A DNA stretch of 64,000 nt from Streptomyces hyderabadensis (lineage in GTDB: Bacteria > Actinomycetota > Actinomycetes > Streptomycetales > Streptomycetaceae), in the NCBI RefSeq assembly GCF_020404845.1, contig NZ_JAIOJZ010000012.1, positions 101,051 to 165,050 on the forward strand. The letters are read 5' to 3'. Positions 10,469 through 19,262 of this stretch are shown piece after piece (within the stretch, counting starts at the first letter, position 1; each line of letters begins with the position of its first letter). The notes beneath the pieces were generated by a model. That model ran no database searches. It worked only from the letters and a program-made list of their open reading frames with translations, and had not been told where the DNA came from. The translations under genes and the position numbers were made by a program.

Positions 10469-11113
10469 ATGACCACCGACCCCCGTGAGCACGAGGTCCG
10501 CCGCAGGATGGCGGCCCGGGAGCTGTACTCGGACGCCGCCCCGGGCCTGGAGGGCCTGGCGGAGGAGCGACTGCGCGGCAAGGAGCTGGCGGACGCCTAC
10601 AACCGGACCGGCGCACGGGACGAGGAGGGCCGCCGGGCGCTCCTGAAGGAACTGCTCGCCTCCCTGGGCACGGGCGTGTGGATCGAACCGCCGCTGCACG
10701 TGGCCTACGGCAACCGGGTGCACCTGGGCGACGACGTGTACGCCAACTTCGGCCTCACCCTCGTCGACGACGTCGAGGTCTTCGTCGGGGACCGGGTGAT
10801 GTTCGCCCCCCACGTGACCGTCAGCACCACCGGGCATCCCGTCCACCCGGAACTGCGCAGGGACGGTACGCAGTTCTCGGCGCCGGTGCGCATCGAGGAC
10901 GACGTGTGGATCGGGGCCGGCGCGCTGATCATGCCGGGGGTGACCGTCGGCCGGGGCTCGGTGGTCGGGGCGGGCAGTGTGGTGACGGCCCACGTGCCGC
11001 CGATGACGGTCGTCGCCGGGACGCCGGCCCGGGTGCTGCGCGAGATCACCGACGCCGACCGCGAGTGGACCTACCGCCCGCCGCGCACCCTGGGCCCGGG
11101 CCGGGACGGCTGA
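10469..11113 (+). CDS. Sugar O-acetyltransferase (LacA/Maa-type, left-handed beta-helix)
   Basis: A 214-residue cytoplasmic acetyltransferase that moves acetyl groups from acetyl-CoA to sugar hydroxyls. It has the N-terminal maltose-acetyltransferase domain (residues ~5-60), then hexapeptide repeats forming the left-handed helix ([30 protein letters not shown]). The catalytic His is in TTGHPVHP. Position after a GH42 gene recalls thiogalactoside acetyltransferase LacA in lac operons. ATG preceded by GAGGAG. A hairpin separates it from the GH42 gene, so expression could be partly independent. Confidence 0.9.
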   Translation: MTTDPREHEVRRRMAARELYSDAAPGLEGLAEERLRGKELADAYNRTGARDEEGRRALLKELLASLGTGVWIEPPLHVAYGNRVHLGDDVYANFGLTLVDDVEVFVGDRVMFAPHVTVSTTGHPVHPELRRDGTQFSAPVRIEDDVWIGAGALIMPGVTVGRGSVVGAGSVVTAHVPPMTVVAGTPARVLREITDADREWTYRPPRTLGPGRDG

Positions 11114-11220
11114 CCCACCGGCCGGCAACGTCCGCCGTCCGCCCGGCACATGGCGGGGCGGCACCGCAGTACGATGATCGAAAACTGCGGCGAGCGTCAC
11201 CTCCCACCTCGGAGCCTGCC

Positions 11221-12012
11221 ATGACCACGGACCACACCCAGCCTCCCCGGATCGACACCGGCCGGGCCCACCCCGCGCGGGTCTACGACTGGCTGCTGGG
11301 CGGCAAGGACAACTACCCGGTCGACGAGGCGGTGGGCGAGACCCTGCCGCCCGAGGCGCGGGACGCGGCGCGGCAGAACCGCGCGTTCATGAACCGCGCG
11401 GTGGCGCACCTCGCCGCGCAGGGCATCGACCAGTTCCTGGACATCGGCACGGGCATCCCGACCGAGCCCAACCTGCACCAGATCGTCCAGCGGACGGTGC
11501 CGACGGCCCGCGTCGTCTACGCCGACAACGACCCGATCGTGCTGCGGCACGCGGAGGCCCTGCTGGTCAGCAGCCCCGAGGGGGCCACCGACTACATCCA
11601 GGCCGACGTCCGCGAGCCCGAGGAGATCGTCCGGCACGCCCGCGGGATCCTCGACTTCGACCGGCCGATCGCGCTGTCGCTGATCGCCCTGATGCACTTC
11701 ATTCCGGACGACCAGGACGCCCACGGCATCGTGCGGGGACTGGTCGAGACCCTCCCCGCGGGCAGCCACCTGGTCCTCTCGCACGCCGCGATCGACCTCT
11801 TCCCCGAGCTGGCGGAGCAGGTGATCGCCCAGTACGCCAAGGGCGGCATCCGGCTCGGCTTCCGCACCCGGGCGGAGGTCGCCCGCTTCTTCGACGGCCT
11901 GGAGCTGGTGCCGCCCGGCCTGGTCACGGCCACCGAGTGGTACGGCGAGGGCCAGGAGCCGCCCGCGCCGGAGGAGAGCGGCATCTACGCGGGCGTGGCG
12001 CGCATCCCCTGA
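11221..12012 (+). CDS. SAM-dependent methyltransferase, DUF574/Methyltransf_19 type
   Basis: A 263-residue protein of a class abundant in Streptomyces. The N-terminal signature RVYDWLLGGKDNYPVD and the SAM-binding FLDIGTGIPTEPN are both present. Family members fold as Rossmann-like methyltransferases, but substrates are essentially unknown. ATG at 11221 is preceded by CGGAG with a suitable spacer. It starts 107 bases after the acetyltransferase gene and is probably its own transcription unit. It converges on a small membrane-protein gene. Confidence 0.88.
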   Translation: MTTDHTQPPRIDTGRAHPARVYDWLLGGKDNYPVDEAVGETLPPEARDAARQNRAFMNRAVAHLAAQGIDQFLDIGTGIPTEPNLHQIVQRTVPTARVVYADNDPIVLRHAEALLVSSPEGATDYIQADVREPEEIVRHARGILDFDRPIALSLIALMHFIPDDQDAHGIVRGLVETLPAGSHLVLSHAAIDLFPELAEQVIAQYAKGGIRLGFRTRAEVARFFDGLELVPPGLVTATEWYGEGQEPPAPEESGIYAGVARIP

Positions 12013-12043
12013 CGGAGCGGGAGTCGGGGCGAGCGGCGGTGGC

Positions 12044-12229
12044 TCAGCGGCGGCGTCCGCGCGGCGCCCAGCCGCTGCCGATCCCGGCGACGTGCAGGGC
12101 CAGCAGGGCGAGGCCGATGAGCATGACGTTGGTGGCGGTGAAGACGTCGTTGGTCGACACCTCCGCCGCGTTGATCAGCCAGGCGATGAGGAACAGGACC
12201 GCCGCGACGATGGCGAGCACGGTGTACAT
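12044..12229 (-). CDS. Small membrane protein (61 aa)
   Basis: A short protein with two hydrophobic segments (VLAIVAAVLFLIAWLI and ATNVMLIGLALLALHVAG) and a basic C-terminus (GWAPRGRRR), so it is likely a two-helix membrane protein. The ATG at 12229 lies directly against the GAAGGG that would serve as its ribosome site; the GTG three codons further (12223-12221) has better spacing and may be the true start. No function recognised. The layout, upstream of nothing obvious and convergent with the methyltransferase, gives no clue. Confidence 0.65.
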   Translation of the reverse strand: MYTVLAIVAAVLFLIAWLINAAEVSTNDVFTATNVMLIGLALLALHVAGIGSGWAPRGRRR

Positions 12230-12435
12230 CCCTTCGGGTCGGCGGCACCGGAGTGGTGCCGTGTCTCGCGTATGCCCCCGACGGGCCGCGTGACACGGCA
12301 CCATTTCGCTGCCGCCGACGCGGCAGGAGGCGCTCCCTGCCTCTCGGGCAGGGCGAGGCCGAGGTCGGATAATGTGGCCGGTACACCGACCGTCGGAAGC
12401 GCCCGCTTTCCGAAAGCACACCCGGGGAGCCGGAC

Positions 12436-12999
12436 TTGCCACACACGATCGACGCGACGGGAGAGGGGCCGCGGACCGTCACCGGGCAGGACTGGGTCGA
12501 ACTCGGCTCACACGCGCAACTGCGCGAACTGCTCGGCGAGCCCTGGCCGGTCGTCATCGACAAGGTGCACGACCGGCTCACGGACGACGACCGGGACATC
12601 CTGGACCGCTCCCCCTTCTGCCTCCTGGCGACCTCCGACGCGGGCGGCAACTGCGACGTGTCACCCCGCGGCGACACCCCCGGCTTCACCCGCGTCCTCG
12701 ACTCCCGCACCCTCGCCCTGCCGGACCGGGCGGGCAACCGGCGCGGGGACAGCTTCCACAACATCCTCGACAACCCGCACGCCGGGCTGCTCTACCTGAT
12801 CCCGGGCGGCAAGGAGGTGCTCCGGGTCAACGGCCGGGCCCGGGTCCTCACCGACGCGCCCTTCTTCGACGCGATGGCGCGCGACGGGCGGCGCCCGGAC
12901 CTGGTTCTGCTCCTGGAGATCGACGAGATCTATCTCCACTGCCCGATGTCCCTGAACCGGGCGGGCCTGTGGAAACCCCGGCCCCAGCAAGCGAGTTGA
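12436..12999 (+). CDS. PPOX-fold FMN protein (pyridoxamine 5'-phosphate oxidase-like, MSMEG_1061 type)
   Basis: A 187-residue protein with a split beta-barrel flavin-binding fold. Diagnostic segments are FCLLATSDAGGNCDVSPRGD (N-terminal half), LPDRAGNRRGDSFHNIL and the GLLYLIPG region. Members bind FMN or F420-like cofactors and reduce small molecules; the physiological substrate is unknown. The start is TTG at 12436, supported by GGGGAG six bases upstream. A GATAAT sequence at 12368-12373 may be its -10 element, though no good -35 is visible. Confidence 0.85.
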   Translation: MPHTIDATGEGPRTVTGQDWVELGSHAQLRELLGEPWPVVIDKVHDRLTDDDRDILDRSPFCLLATSDAGGNCDVSPRGDTPGFTRVLDSRTLALPDRAGNRRGDSFHNILDNPHAGLLYLIPGGKEVLRVNGRARVLTDAPFFDAMARDGRRPDLVLLLEIDEIYLHCPMSLNRAGLWKPRPQQAS

Positions 13000-13077
13000 G
13001 CCTGCGGCTCGGCCGGGGAGCGAAGGACGGCGCGACCGCTGCCGAGTCAGTGTGAGCCCCGTCTCTACCAGCAGTTA

Positions 13078-13096
13078 TTAGGTTAGGCTAACCTTC
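13078..13096. promoter_or_regulatory. Iron box (DmdR/IdeR-type operator)
   Basis: TTAGGTTAGGCTAACCTTC matches the actinobacterial iron-regulator consensus TTAGGTTAGSCTAACCTAA at 17 of 19 positions. It directly precedes the iron-siderophore importer, so Fe2+-bound DmdR1/IdeR should repress that operon in iron-replete cells. Confidence 0.88.
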
Positions 13097-13101
13097 GCCA
13101 C

Positions 13102-13965
13102 GTGAGATCTGGTGAAGACGCAGCCGGTGCCCCGCGCCTGCGCGGTCATGAGCTTTCGGCGACGGGCGTGACCGTCGCGTACGACGGTGTCGATGTCGTG
13201 CACGACGCCGCGGTCCGGCTCAGGCCCGGCGAAGTGACCGTCCTGGTGGGCCCCAACGGCAGCGGGAAGTCGACGCTGCTGCGGACCGTCGCCCGGCTGC
13301 AGCGGGCCCGCAGTGCCACGCTCAGCCTGGACGGCGCCACCGACGGACTGGCGCTGACCTCCCGTGAGTTCTCGCGGTACGTCGCCCTGCTGACGCAGGG
13401 GCGCCCCACGCCCGGCGGGCTGACCGTGCGGGACGTCGTGGAGTTCGGCCGCTATCCGTACCGGGGCCGCTGGGGGCGGCCCGATCCGGACGGCCCGGCC
13501 GCCGTCGACCGGGCGCTCGCGCTCACCGGCGTCGACGGCCTCGCCGACCGCGGCGCCGACCACCTCTCCGGCGGGCAGTTGCAGCGGGTGTGGCTCGCGA
13601 GCTGCCTCGCCCAGGAGACCGGCGTGCTGCTGCTGGACGAACCCACGACCTACCTCGACCTGCGCTACCAGGTCGAACTCCTCGACCTGATCCGCGACCT
13701 GGCGGACGACCACGGCATCGCCGTCGGCGTCGTCCTGCACGACCTCGACCAGGCGGCCGCCGTCGCCGACCGGATCACGCTCCTCCAAGCGGGCCGGATC
13801 GTCGCCGACGGCCCGCCCGAGGACGTGCTGACGCCGGAGCGGCTGACCGCCGTCTACGGCATCCGGATCGACGTCGACACCGACCCCCTCACCGGCCGGC
13901 TGCGCACCCGCCCGATCGGCCGCCACCACATACGCACCCCCGAAAGGCTCGGCACCACCTCATGA
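13102..13965 (+). CDS. Iron-siderophore ABC transporter ATP-binding protein (FecE/FepC-like)
   Basis: A 287-residue ATPase with Walker A GPNGSGKST (residues 50-58), signature LSGGQLQR, Walker B LLLDEP followed by TTYLD, and H-loop LHD. It energises ferric-siderophore import with the next two genes, whose start overlaps its stop (ATGA). GTG 13102 begins only five bases after the iron box, with no room for a ribosome site, so either the mRNA is leaderless or a downstream start is used; no better in-frame start with a ribosome site is visible. Unusually the ATPase gene comes first in the operon. Confidence 0.92.
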   Translation: MRSGEDAAGAPRLRGHELSATGVTVAYDGVDVVHDAAVRLRPGEVTVLVGPNGSGKSTLLRTVARLQRARSATLSLDGATDGLALTSREFSRYVALLTQGRPTPGGLTVRDVVEFGRYPYRGRWGRPDPDGPAAVDRALALTGVDGLADRGADHLSGGQLQRVWLASCLAQETGVLLLDEPTTYLDLRYQVELLDLIRDLADDHGIAVGVVLHDLDQAAAVADRITLLQAGRIVADGPPEDVLTPERLTAVYGIRIDVDTDPLTGRLRTRPIGRHHIRTPERLGTTS

Positions 13966-14945
13966 GACGCCTCCTGCTCACCGCGGCCGCCACCACCGCC
14001 GCGGCGCTCACCCTGGCCGCCTGCGGCACCACCGAACCCGCCGCGGACAAGACGGAGAAGAAGGCCTCCGAGGCCATCACGCTCAAGGACGGCAAGGGCA
14101 CCGAGGTGAAGCTCGACGGGCCGGCCACCAAGGTCGTCGCCACCGAGTGGAACGTCGTCGAGAGCCTCGTCTCGCTCGGCGTCGACCCGGTCGGCGTCGC
14201 GGACGTCAAGGGCTACAAGACCTGGGACAGCTCCGTTCCGCTGAAGAACGAGCCCAAGGACATCGGCACCCGCGGCGAGCCGAGCATGGACACCGTCGCC
14301 TCTCTCGCTCCCGACCTCATCGTCGCCACCACCGACCTCACGCCCGCCGCCGTGAAGCAGCTCCGCGAGATCGCCCCGGTGATCGAGGTGACGTCCGCCG
14401 ACGGCACCGGCCAGATCGACCAGATGCTGGAGAACGTCGACCTCATCGCCAAGGCCACCGGCACCACGGACAAGGCGAAGGCGCTGCGCGCGGACTTCGA
14501 TGCCAAGGTCGCCGAGGGCAAGAAGGCCCTGGCCGACGCGGGGATGGCAGGCAAGGACTTCGCCTTCGCCGACGGCTACGTCGCCTCCAACCAGGTCTCG
14601 ATCCGCCCCTACACCGCCACCTCGCTCATCGGCGAGGTCAACGAGGCCATCGGCCTGAAGAACGCCTGGACGGTGAAGGGCGACGCGGCCTACGGTCTGG
14701 GCACCACCGACGTCGAGGGCCTGACCAAGCTGCCGAAGGACACCCAGTTCGCCTACATCGGCAACGACGAGGACCCGAGCGCCACCCCGTTCACCGGTGA
14801 GCTGGCCAAGAACTCGGTGTGGAAGTCCCTGCCGTTCGTGAAGGCCGGGGACGTGCACCGTCTCGACGACGGCATCTGGATGTTCGGTGGTCCCGGGTCG
14901 ATGGAGGCGTACATCGACGCCGTCGTCGGCGCCCTGACGAAGTAG
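13962..14945 (+). CDS. Iron-siderophore substrate-binding lipoprotein (FepB/FecB-like)
   Basis: A 327-residue class III periplasmic-binding-type protein. The signal peptide ends with lipobox LAAC, so it should be tethered to the outer face of the membrane. Two lobes joined by a long helix fit the ferric-siderophore binding family (TroA-like fold): VVATEWNVVESLVSLGVDPVG in the N-lobe, GNDEDPSATPFTG and the MFGGPGSMEAY end in the C-lobe. The start overlaps the ATPase stop (ATGA), and the permease follows after 7 bases. Siderophore identity is not predictable; no biosynthetic genes are nearby. Confidence 0.92.
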   Translation: MRRLLLTAAATTAAALTLAACGTTEPAADKTEKKASEAITLKDGKGTEVKLDGPATKVVATEWNVVESLVSLGVDPVGVADVKGYKTWDSSVPLKNEPKDIGTRGEPSMDTVASLAPDLIVATTDLTPAAVKQLREIAPVIEVTSADGTGQIDQMLENVDLIAKATGTTDKAKALRADFDAKVAEGKKALADAGMAGKDFAFADGYVASNQVSIRPYTATSLIGEVNEAIGLKNAWTVKGDAAYGLGTTDVEGLTKLPKDTQFAYIGNDEDPSATPFTGELAKNSVWKSLPFVKAGDVHRLDDGIWMFGGPGSMEAYIDAVVGALTK

Positions 14946-14952
14946 CGGGGCC

Positions 14953-17025
14953 ATGGCCGTCACCGCAACCGAACCCACCGCGGCCCGTCCGTCGACGGTT
15001 CCCACGTCCCGGTCGGGCGCGGCCGCGGTGACGGCCGGAATCGTCCTGCTGGTCGCCGTACTCGCCGTCGTCGACATCACCCAGGGCACCGCCGCCGTCG
15101 GACCGTCCGAGGTCCTCAAGGCCCTGACCGGGCATGCCGATCCGGACGACGCGTCCGTCGTGGTCGCCTCCCGGCTGCCCCGGATGACCGCGGGACTCCT
15201 GGTCGGCGCCGTCCTGGGCATGGCCGGAGCCGTGCTCCAGGCGGTCAGCCGGAACGTGCTGGCCTCTCCCGACACCCTCGCGGTGAACGCCGGTTCCTAC
15301 CTGGCGCTGGGACTGGCCGGTGCCACCGGCGTCTCGCTGCCGATGCTCGCCTCCTCCGGCATCGCCTTCGTGGGCGGCCTGGCGGCGGCCGCCGTCGTGC
15401 TCGGGCTCTCCGGCCTCGGCACCGGAACCGTCCGGCTGGTGCTGGCCGGCACCGCGCTGATGCTGGGCCTGAACTCCATGACGGAGGGTCTGCTGCTGCT
15501 CTTCCCGGAGCAGACGGAGGGCCTCTACGCCTGGAACCAGGGCAGCATCTCCCAGAACGGCTTCGACGGCGTCCTGCAGATGCTGCCGGTCGCCCTGATC
15601 GGACTGGCCGGGCTGATGCTGACGGCCCGCCGGGTGGACGCGCTGGCCCTGGGCGACGACGCCGCGCGCGGTCTCGGCGTTCCGGTGCGGGCCACCCGGG
15701 TCACGGTCGTCGTGCTCGCGGCGCTGCTGTCGGCCGCCGCGGTCACGCTCGCCGGGCCCATCGGCTTCGTCGGCCTGTGCGCACCCGCCCTGGTGCGCCC
15801 GCTCGCCCGCCGGTTCCGCGGCTTCACCCGGTCCCGTACGGCGCTGCCCGCGGCGGCGCTGACCGGCGCGGCCCTGGTGCTCGGTTCGGACGTGCTGCTG
15901 CGGGCCGTGGTCTCGGCCGACCGCTCGGTGTCCGTGCCCACGGGGGTCGTCACCAGCCTGGTCGGCGCCGTGTTCCTGGTCGCCATGGCGCTGCGGGTGC
16001 GGGACACCGCCGGGGCCGGGGCGCCGGACCGGCTGCGGATCCCGAGCCGGGCGGTGTTCCTGGCCACGGTCGCCGTGCTGGTCGTGGTGCTGGTGGGGCT
16101 CGTGATCGCCGCCGTGCTGGTGGGCGACAGCAAGCTGCTGCTCGGTGACGTCCTCAACTGGGCCCAGGGACGGGCCGGCCGGACCGTCTCCTTCGTGCTG
16201 GACACCCGGGTGCCGCGCGTGCTCGCGGCGCTGGGCGCGGGCGCCGCGCTCGCGCTGGCCGGCACGCTCGTGCAGGCCGTCACCCGCAACCCGCTCGCCG
16301 AGCCGAACGTGCTCGGCGTGACCGGAGGCGGCGCGCTGGGCGCCGTGATCCTGGTGACCACGGTCCCGGCCGCCGGGACGTGGGGCGTGGCGGGCGCCGC
16401 GTTCGCGGGGTCAGCCGTCACCGCCGTCCTGGTCTTCGGGCTGGCCGCCCGGGGCGGTTTCCGGCAGAACCGGCTGGTCCTCGTCGGCATCGGCGTGGCC
16501 TCCGGGACGGCGGCGCTGATCAGCCTGCTGATCGTGCTCACCGACCCGTTCAACGCGACCAAGGCGCTGACCTGGCTGTCGGGTTCGACCTACGGGCGGA
16601 CCATGCCGGACATCGTGCCGGTCGCCCTTGCGCTGGTCGTCGGGATCGGGGTGGCGGTCGCCCGGCGCACGGAGCTGGACCTGATCTCGCTGGACGAGGA
16701 CACGCCGCGGCTGCTCGGCCTGCGGCTGGCTCCGGGACGTCTCGGGTTCCTGGTGCTGAGCGTCGTCCTCAGCGCCACCGCGGTGGCCTGCGCGGGCACC
16801 ATCGGGTTCGTCGGGCTGGTGGCCCCGCACGCCGCCCGCGCCCTGGTGGGCCGACGGCACGTGCGGGTCGTGCCGGTCGCGATCCTCCTCGGCGCCACGC
16901 TGGTCTGCGCCGCCGACCTGCTCGGCCGCACGGTCATCGCCCCCGCCCAGCTCGGCGCGGGACTGATGACGGCGGTGATCGGAACGCCGTACTTCCTGTA
17001 CCTGCTGGTCCGCAGCCGTCGCTAG
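14953..17025 (+). CDS. Fused double FecCD-type siderophore permease
   Basis: A 690-residue membrane protein made of two FecCD domains in tandem (about residues 20-345 and 365-690), each with some nine to ten helices. Both halves repeat family landmarks such as GAVLQAVSRNVLASPDTLAVNAG and the equivalent GTLVQAVTRNPLAEPNVLGV. In most importers two separate permease proteins dimerise; here one chain supplies both, as in FhuB. It is the last gene of the iron-box operon, and its partner proteins are encoded immediately upstream. Confidence 0.93.
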   Translation: MAVTATEPTAARPSTVPTSRSGAAAVTAGIVLLVAVLAVVDITQGTAAVGPSEVLKALTGHADPDDASVVVASRLPRMTAGLLVGAVLGMAGAVLQAVSRNVLASPDTLAVNAGSYLALGLAGATGVSLPMLASSGIAFVGGLAAAAVVLGLSGLGTGTVRLVLAGTALMLGLNSMTEGLLLLFPEQTEGLYAWNQGSISQNGFDGVLQMLPVALIGLAGLMLTARRVDALALGDDAARGLGVPVRATRVTVVVLAALLSAAAVTLAGPIGFVGLCAPALVRPLARRFRGFTRSRTALPAAALTGAALVLGSDVLLRAVVSADRSVSVPTGVVTSLVGAVFLVAMALRVRDTAGAGAPDRLRIPSRAVFLATVAVLVVVLVGLVIAAVLVGDSKLLLGDVLNWAQGRAGRTVSFVLDTRVPRVLAALGAGAALALAGTLVQAVTRNPLAEPNVLGVTGGGALGAVILVTTVPAAGTWGVAGAAFAGSAVTAVLVFGLAARGGFRQNRLVLVGIGVASGTAALISLLIVLTDPFNATKALTWLSGSTYGRTMPDIVPVALALVVGIGVAVARRTELDLISLDEDTPRLLGLRLAPGRLGFLVLSVVLSATAVACAGTIGFVGLVAPHAARALVGRRHVRVVPVAILLGATLVCAADLLGRTVIAPAQLGAGLMTAVIGTPYFLYLLVRSRR

Positions 17026-17071
17026 GGACTCCCGGGCCGGAAAACCGGGTGCCCGGGGATCCGTGCCCCCG

Positions 17072-17077
17072 TACGGT
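17072..17077 (+). promoter_or_regulatory. Putative -10 element of leaderless promoter
   Basis: TACGGT fits the actinobacterial TAnnnT -10 consensus and is followed by exactly six bases before ATG 17084, the arrangement typical of leaderless transcripts. No clear -35 is visible. Confidence 0.5.
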
Positions 17078-17083
17078 GCCGCC

Positions 17084-17680
17084 ATGGACCGGCGCGCGAC
17101 GGACGGGGGCCACGCGGGCCTGTTGAACGTCATCGACCTGGAGGCCACCTGCTGGGACAGGCAGCCGCCGCCCGGCGAGGTGAGCGAGATCGTCGAGATC
17201 GGGCTCGCCGTGGTCGACCTCGACACCCGGGAGCGGGTGGGCCGGCACCGGATCCTGGTGCGGCCCGCCCGCTCCCGCGTCAGCGCCTTCTGCACCGAAC
17301 TGACCGGCATCACCCAGGCGGAGGCCGACCGCGGCGTGAGTCTCGCCCGGGCCTGCGACACGCTGGTGCGTGAACACGGGGCGGACGCCCGGCCCTGGGC
17401 GAGCTGGGGCGACTACGACCGGAAGCAGTTCGTCCGCCAGTGCGCGGCCGACGGGGTCCCCTACCCGTTCGGCTTCCCGGCCGAGCGTACGCACACCAAC
17501 GCCAAGGCGGTCTTCACCGAGGCCCACGGGCTGCGCCGGCGCCCGGGCATGGCGCAGGCCCTGGAGATCGCCGGACTGCCCCTGGAGGGACGGCACCACC
17601 GGGGCGTGGACGACGCCTGGAACATCGCGGCGCTGGTGCTCCGGCTGGCCGGCCGGGGTGCCTGGCCCGGCTCCTGTTAG
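17084..17680 (+). CDS. DEDDh-family 3'-5' exonuclease
   Basis: A 198-residue exonuclease-like protein. The first acidic motif DLEAT (VIDLEATCW) provides two catalytic carboxylates, the second is in WASWGDYDRK, and HRGVDDAWNIA supplies the His and final Asp, so all DEDDh residues are present. The sequence resembles ERI1/KapD-type exonucleases that trim RNA or DNA 3' ends. ATG 17084 is chosen because TACGGT stands six bases upstream; GTG 17063, in frame, is an alternative. The gene is independent of the iron operon that ends 58 bases before. Confidence 0.87.
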   Translation: MDRRATDGGHAGLLNVIDLEATCWDRQPPPGEVSEIVEIGLAVVDLDTRERVGRHRILVRPARSRVSAFCTELTGITQAEADRGVSLARACDTLVREHGADARPWASWGDYDRKQFVRQCAADGVPYPFGFPAERTHTNAKAVFTEAHGLRRRPGMAQALEIAGLPLEGRHHRGVDDAWNIAALVLRLAGRGAWPGSC

Positions 17681-17740
17681 ACGCGACGTCAAGTTACTGA
17701 ACCGTAATAAGCCGAGTGCTACCCGCGGTAACCCCCGTCA

Positions 17741-17758
17741 GGTTACGGTCCCGTAACC
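17741..17758. promoter_or_regulatory. Palindrome upstream of lipase gene
   Basis: GGTTACGG and CCGTAACC are perfect eight-base arms around TC, 80 bases before the lipase start. Related GTTAC/GTAAC pieces occur at ~17693-17708 and ~17727-17732. The AT-richer character and symmetry suggest an operator; a terminator for the exonuclease gene is less likely because of the very short loop. Confidence 0.5.
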
Positions 17759-17838
17759 CCACAGGAGCAGCGCGACCACGGCCTCGACCCCACGGGACCG
17801 CGGACGACCGGATCCGGCCCTTCCCCAGGAGGTTCGCC

Positions 17839-19176
17839 ATGCCCCCACGTCCCCGCATGCTCGCCGCGGCCATCGTCGCCGCCCTCGCCCTCGGCGCCCA
17901 GGCCGTCCCGGCCGCGGCGGCCGGCGGCCCGGCCGGCGACTCGTCGCCCACGACGTCCCGCGGCATCGAGATCCCCGCCTTCTACAACCCGCCGTCCGAA
18001 CTCCCCGGCGCCGACGGCACCCTGATCCGCCACGAGCCGCTCCCGCTGGCGCTGAGCCTGCCGGGCATCGACGGCCCGCTCCCGGGCCGGGCGACCCGGC
18101 TCATGTACAAGTCCACCGACGCGAACGGCGAGGCGGTCGCCGTGACCGGCGCCTACATCGAACCGGCCGCGAAGTGGCGCGGCGACGGGCCCCGCCCCCT
18201 GGTCGCCGTCGCGCCCGGCACCATGGGCCAGGGCGACCAGTGCGCCGCCTCGATGGCCCTGGAGCACCCGTTGCAGCTCAACGGGCAGACGGTCTCGGTC
18301 GGTTACGAGGACCTCTCGGTCTACCGGCTGCTGCTGCGCGGCGTCGCCGTCGTCGTCACCGACTACGTCGGCCTCGGCACCACCGACCGGCTGCACACCT
18401 ACGTCAACCGTGTCGACGGGGCACACGCCGTACTGGACGCCGTACGCGCCGCGCGCGCCCTGGACTCGGCGTCCGTCACCTCCGAGTCCCGGGTCGGTCT
18501 GTTCGGGTACAGCCAGGGCGGCGGTGCCACGGCGGCCGCGGCCGAGCTGCAGCCCTCCTACGCCCCGGACGTCCAACTGGCCGGCACCTATGCCGGTGCC
18601 CCGCCCGCCGACCTCACCGAGGTGACGAAGGCGATAGACGGCAGCGACCTGGCGGGCGCCCTGGGCTGGTCGCTCAACGGATTCCTGCAGACCGAGCCGG
18701 CCCTGCGGCCCATCGCCGACCGGTACATCAACGAGGCGGGCCAGGAGGCACTGAAGGACCTGTCGACCATGTGCGTGGGCGACGCGCTCTTCGGGTACGG
18801 CGGCGACAGCAGCACTCACTGGACGAAGACCGGGCAGTCGATCAGCGACGTCATCCGCGCCGAGCCGGTGCTGCAGACCTTCCTCGCCGAGCAGCGCATC
18901 GGCTCGCTCAAGCCCGCGGGACCGGTCCGGGTGGCCACCGGCACCAGCGACGACCTGGTCCCGCACGGCCAGGCCCGCCAACTGGCCGTCGACTGGTGCG
19001 GCAAGGGCGCGCAGGTCACCTATGTCCCGGTGCTGCTGCCGGGCGTGGGCAGCGGCCTGCTCAACCACTTCGCCCCGTTGCTCACCGACCAGGGCAACGC
19101 CATCTCCTGGCTCACCGACCGGCTCTCCGGCGAGCCCGCCGGCTCCAACTGCTGGAGCATGCCCGTACAGCCCTGA
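17839..19176 (+). CDS. Secreted lipase/esterase (LIP family alpha/beta-hydrolase)
   Basis: A 445-residue exported hydrolase. A Sec signal peptide ends near VPAAAA (residue ~29). The alpha/beta-hydrolase nucleophile elbow is GYSQGG, with Asp in TGTSDDLV and His in NHFAPL as plausible triad partners. It resembles the secretory lipases (LIP family) acting on triacylglycerols or other esters outside the cell. ATG 17839 has a perfect AGGAGG six bases upstream. Palindromic sequences in the promoter region suggest dedicated control. Confidence 0.88.
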   Translation: MPPRPRMLAAAIVAALALGAQAVPAAAAGGPAGDSSPTTSRGIEIPAFYNPPSELPGADGTLIRHEPLPLALSLPGIDGPLPGRATRLMYKSTDANGEAVAVTGAYIEPAAKWRGDGPRPLVAVAPGTMGQGDQCAASMALEHPLQLNGQTVSVGYEDLSVYRLLLRGVAVVVTDYVGLGTTDRLHTYVNRVDGAHAVLDAVRAARALDSASVTSESRVGLFGYSQGGGATAAAAELQPSYAPDVQLAGTYAGAPPADLTEVTKAIDGSDLAGALGWSLNGFLQTEPALRPIADRYINEAGQEALKDLSTMCVGDALFGYGGDSSTHWTKTGQSISDVIRAEPVLQTFLAEQRIGSLKPAGPVRVATGTSDDLVPHGQARQLAVDWCGKGAQVTYVPVLLPGVGSGLLNHFAPLLTDQGNAISWLTDRLSGEPAGSNCWSMPVQP

Positions 19177-19262
19177 GCCCCGTCCCCGGCATGCGCCGGC
19201 CCCGGGTTCCTGCACAGAATTCGCTCAGGCGAATCGTGGCGGAGCGACGGAGAGGCGACGGC

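Noticed and set aside
19186..19199. CCGGC-ATGC-GCCGG as terminator of the lipase gene
   Set aside because: Only five pairs, common by chance in such GC-rich DNA.
18174..19262. Long N-terminal extension of the MFS gene
   Set aside because: Reads antisense-like Arg-rich sequence across the lipase gene; the ribosome site before GTG 19263 marks the true start.
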